64,000 nt of DNA from Poronia punctata (taxonomy: Eukaryota > Ascomycota > Sordariomycetes > Xylariales > Xylariaceae): NCBI GenBank assembly GCA_022579005.1, contig MU401474.1:240365-304364 (forward strand), read 5' to 3'. The first letter of the stretch is position 1; every line of letters starts with the position of its first letter. The notes beneath the pieces are model-generated. The model had not been told where the DNA came from, did no database searches, and saw only the letters and a program-made list of their open reading frames with translations. The position numbers and the translations under genes were made by a program. Of this stretch, positions 60,825 to 64,000 are shown piece by piece.

Positions 60825-62520
60825 TAATACCTAAGGATGTACTAAAGTACTTATGTACTTAAGTAGTTTATATGTACTTAGTTTTAGGAAATGTTTTCTT
60901 ATTTACTGCGTATATTTTACGCATTAATTATTATTATATACTACGTAGTTTAACTATTTTTTTTTTTACTTTTTATTATACTTTTGCTAATATTTAGTAA
61001 AAAGGTAGCTAATTTATTATTTTATAACTTTATTATTTAAATACTAAAGCTTAAACTATTTAAAAAACAAATTAAGCACAAAGCTATAACTAAAATAATA
61101 ATGCTGTTTGCTTATTGCTTTTTAAACGCGTACTAGTAATATATTAAAAAAGCAAAAAATAGTATACGCTGCTGTAGCTTTTTAGCGTTTAAGCAAAATA
61201 TAGTACATAATTAGCAAAAAACATTAAAAAATTAAACGTATTAATATATAAAATAGCAAAGCTAAATTGTTATAAGTGCTAAAAAACTATTTTATTGTAT
61301 TATTAATAATAATAGCAATATAATTTGCTAAAATATAAGTTTTATAACTTATTTTTATTGTTTAGCTTTTTAATATAATATAGCGCTAAAAGTACTTAAG
61401 TTTTAGTACTTTTAAAAAGTACATTATTATTGCTTACTATGCTATTGTTGCACTATTTGCTGCTAAAAGCTTAATAGTAGCTAATAATTAACTTATAATA
61501 TATAAGTTATATTAAAATTAATATAAAAACGTTTTAGCTATATTGCTAATAAAAATAAAGTACTATAAAAATATGTATAAGCTTGCGCAAAAAAAGATTA
61601 TAAAACTAAAAACTTTATAAAAAACTAAAGCTATTTTAAAAAATAAAAAGCTTTTTTAAATTTTTACTAACGTTAACTAAAATAGCAACATTACTATATA
61701 TAATTATTTTTTACTTTATAAAAAATATTAAATATTAATATAAAATAAACTAACTTTTTTAAAATAAAAGCTAATATTAGTTTAATTAGTACTAAGTAGT
61801 ATAACACTTACTAAACTTAAAATATTTATAAACAAAGTAAATATAATTAACTACAAATTTAATTTTAAAACGTTTTATTTTTTAACTATAATAATTAGTT
61901 TACTTACTTACTAAAAAATATAACTTAACTTGCTTTATTTAGCAAAAGCACGTTTATTTAAACTTTAAAAAAAATAATAAAAAACTTAGTAAGTAATATA
62001 TTAATATTAATTATATAGCTATGCTTATAAATACTAATTTTGTTTAAAATTTAACAACTATACTTTAGTTAAGCGTAGCCGTTTTTGCTTAGTTGCCCTT
62101 TGCTGCCTAAGTATTTAAAAAAAAACTAAAAATATAATTTGCTATTATAGTAAATAGGTTTAAGTTTACTATTAAAACAGCTTTATTAGCTATAAGTAGT
62201 AAAATACTTATTGTTTTACTTTTAGTAAATAAAAATAATGCGTTTAAACAAAAAACAATTTTTTAAAAAATAAGAAAAATTAAAAGCGTAAATAATAAAA
62301 TTAAATAAAAATATTAAAAATAAAAAAAAATAAATATAAATTATAAAAAGTATATTTTAAAAAAACGTTTTTTATATATTAACTTTTATAATAAAAATAA
62401 ATTTAATATATATATTTATATTAAAAATTTAAAAAACTTTAATATATTATTATAATATATAAGTATAATATAGCCTTTTAAATATAAAAAATATTTATAA
62501 TATAAATAAAAATTACTTTA
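60825..62520. mobile_element. AT-rich, RIP-like degenerate repeat block, no coding capacity
   Basis: Very low G+C with stops in every frame and dominated by TA, AA and TT steps. It looks like the ruin of one or more transposons mutated by RIP, continuing into the minisatellite. No transposase or reverse-transcriptase motif can be read, so the element type is unknown. Confidence 0.55.
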
Positions 62521-62524
62521 TATA

Positions 62525-63770
62525 AAATATATTAAAATAATATATTTTATATAAAAAATATAAAAAAAACCTACTTTATATAAAAAATAATAAAAAAACC
62601 TATTTTATATAAAAAATAAAAAGAAACCTACTTTATATAAAGAATAAAAAACCTACTCTATATAAGAAATATTAAAATAACTTACCTTATACAAGAAATA
62701 AAAAGAAAACCTACTTTATATAAGAAATAATAAAATAACCTACCTTATATAAAAAATAAAAAACCTACTTTATATAAAATATAATAAAAAAACCTACCTT
62801 ATATAAAAAATAATAAAAAAACCTACTTTATATAAAAAATAAAAAACCTACCTTATATAAAAAATAAAAAAAACCTACTTTATATAAAGAATAAAAAACC
62901 TACTCTATATAAGAAATAATAAAATAACTTACTTTATATAAGAAATAATAAAATAACCTACCTTATATAAAAAATAAAAGGAAAACTTACCTTATATAAA
63001 AAATAATTAAATAACCTACCCTATATAAGAAAAAAAAACCTACTCTATATAAGAAATAAAAGAAAAGCTTACCCTATATAAAAAATAAAAGGAAAACCTA
63101 CCCTATATAAGAAATAAAAGGAAAACCTACCTTATATAAGAAATAATAAAACAACTTACTTTATATAAAAAATAATTAAATAACCTACCTTATACAAGAA
63201 AAAACAACCTACTCTATATAAAAAATAAAAGAAAAACCTACCTTATATAAAAAATAAAAGAAAAACCTACTCTATATAAGAAAAAAAAACCTACTTTATA
63301 TAAGAAATAAAAGGAAAACTTACCTTATATAAGAAATAATAAAACAACTTACTTTATATAAGAAATAATTAAATAACCTACCTTATATAAGAAATAAAAG
63401 AAAAACCTACCCTATATAAAAAATAAAAAGAAAACCTACTTTATATAAGAAATAAAAGAAAAACCTACCTTATATAAAAAATAAAAGGAAAACCTACCTT
63501 ATATAAGAAAAAAAAACCTACTCTATATAAGAAATAAAAAGAAAACCTACTCTATATAAGAAATAAAAAGAAAACCTACTTTATATAAGAAATAAAAGAA
63601 AAACCTACCCTATATAAGAAATAAAAAGAAAACCTACTTTATATAAGAAATAAAAGAAAAACCTACCTTATATAAGAAATAAAAGGAAAACTTACCTTAT
63701 ATAAAAAATAAAAATAAAACTTACTTTATATAAAAGATAATAAAACAACTTACTTTATATATAAAAACTT
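62525..63770 (+). repeat. AT-rich minisatellite, about 40 units of 25-31 bp
   Basis: Units follow the form CCTACYYTATATAARAAATAAAAGRAAAA, with a second spacer class RAAATAATAAAATAA before the next CCTAC or CTTAC. The core is nearly invariant apart from C/T changes, while the A-rich spacer varies in length by a few bases. Rare units keep TATACAAG where most have TATATAAG, and AAAACAACTT where most have AAAATAACTT, i.e. CpA versus TpA. Confidence 0.9.
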
Positions 63771-63879
63771 ACTTTATATTATATATATATATATAATATT
63801 AATAAAATTTACTTTATATAAAAATGTTTATAATTATAATATAATTTACTTTTAAAATATAAAATATATTATATTTTAA

Positions 63880-64000
63880 TATAAAGTAAGTTATTTTATT
63901 ATTTCTTATTTAAAGTAGGTTTTATTTTTATTTTTTTATAAAGCAGGTTATTTTATTATTTCTTATTTAAAGTAGGTTTTTTTATTTTTTATATAAGGTA
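63880..64000 (-). repeat. Same minisatellite in opposite orientation, cut by the window end
   Basis: The top strand now reads the reverse complement of the unit (TAAAGTAAGTTATTTTATTATTTCTTATTTAAAGTAGG and on to the end). One unit reads AAAGCAGG instead of AAAGTAGG. It is separated from the forward array by about 110 bp of TA-rich sequence. Confidence 0.85.

Noticed and set aside
62525..63770. Possible CRISPR array
   Set aside because: Units are directly abutting with no unique spacers, all are AT-rich variants of one unit, and the host is a eukaryote.

Overview
The window is nuclear DNA from a filamentous ascomycete, probably a sordariomycete. This rests on short spliceosomal introns (about 50-100 bp, GTAAGT/GTACGT donors), fungal gene families (1,522-aa PDR-type ABC transporter, STAND-type N-terminus plus ankyrins, secreted thaumatin-like protein), intron-containing tRNAs, and AT-rich islands with CpA-to-TpA decay typical of repeat-induced point mutation (RIP). 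The order is inferred from protein resemblance remembered from known families; no search was run.

Layout. 1-5.1 kb: gene-poor, holding a 1.1-kb AT-rich transposon relic with hAT hallmarks (1105-2204). 5.1-12.6 kb: a membrane protein of unknown role (-), an IMPACT/UPF0029-domain protein (+) and a convergent STAND-N/ankyrin protein (-). 14.0-17.2 kb: a 13-exon MFS sugar-type transporter (+). 17.6-24.8 kb: the helicase-nuclease Dna2 (-), divergent from a predicted two-TM protein (+). 25.0-26.2 kb: an AIF/AMID-like oxidoreductase (-). 26.85-27.2 kb: tRNA-Leu(AAG) followed by a huge poly-T tract. 28.1-32.8 kb: the PDR transporter (-). 36.9-38.8 kb: TMEM135-like protein (-). 40.0-41.7 kb: amino-acid/GABA-type permease (-). 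43.5-46.0 kb: BTB-type protein (-). 49.3-50.7 kb: asparaginase/isoaspartyl-peptidase-type Ntn hydrolase (+). 51.1-51.8 kb: TIM17 (-). 54.3-54.8 kb: a small protein built of a duplicated domain (+). 55.6-56.6 kb: thaumatin-like secreted protein (-). 57.5 kb: tRNA-Phe(GAA). 58.1-59.9 kb: REI1-like C2H2 protein (-). From about 60.8 kb to the end: an AT-rich block carrying a minisatellite of about 40 units that flips orientation near 63.8 kb.

The genes are mostly independent housekeeping or membrane genes; I see no biosynthetic cluster and no shared pathway. Gene models were built by hand from open frames, splice consensus and phase; all exon sets given sum to whole codons. The most unusual content is non-coding: the hAT-like relic with an 8-bp target duplication, the RIP-decayed minisatellite with an orientation switch, a dispersed octamer TACGAGTA found far more often than chance, the 95-T homopolymer beside a tRNA gene, and one small gene with a clear internal domain duplication.
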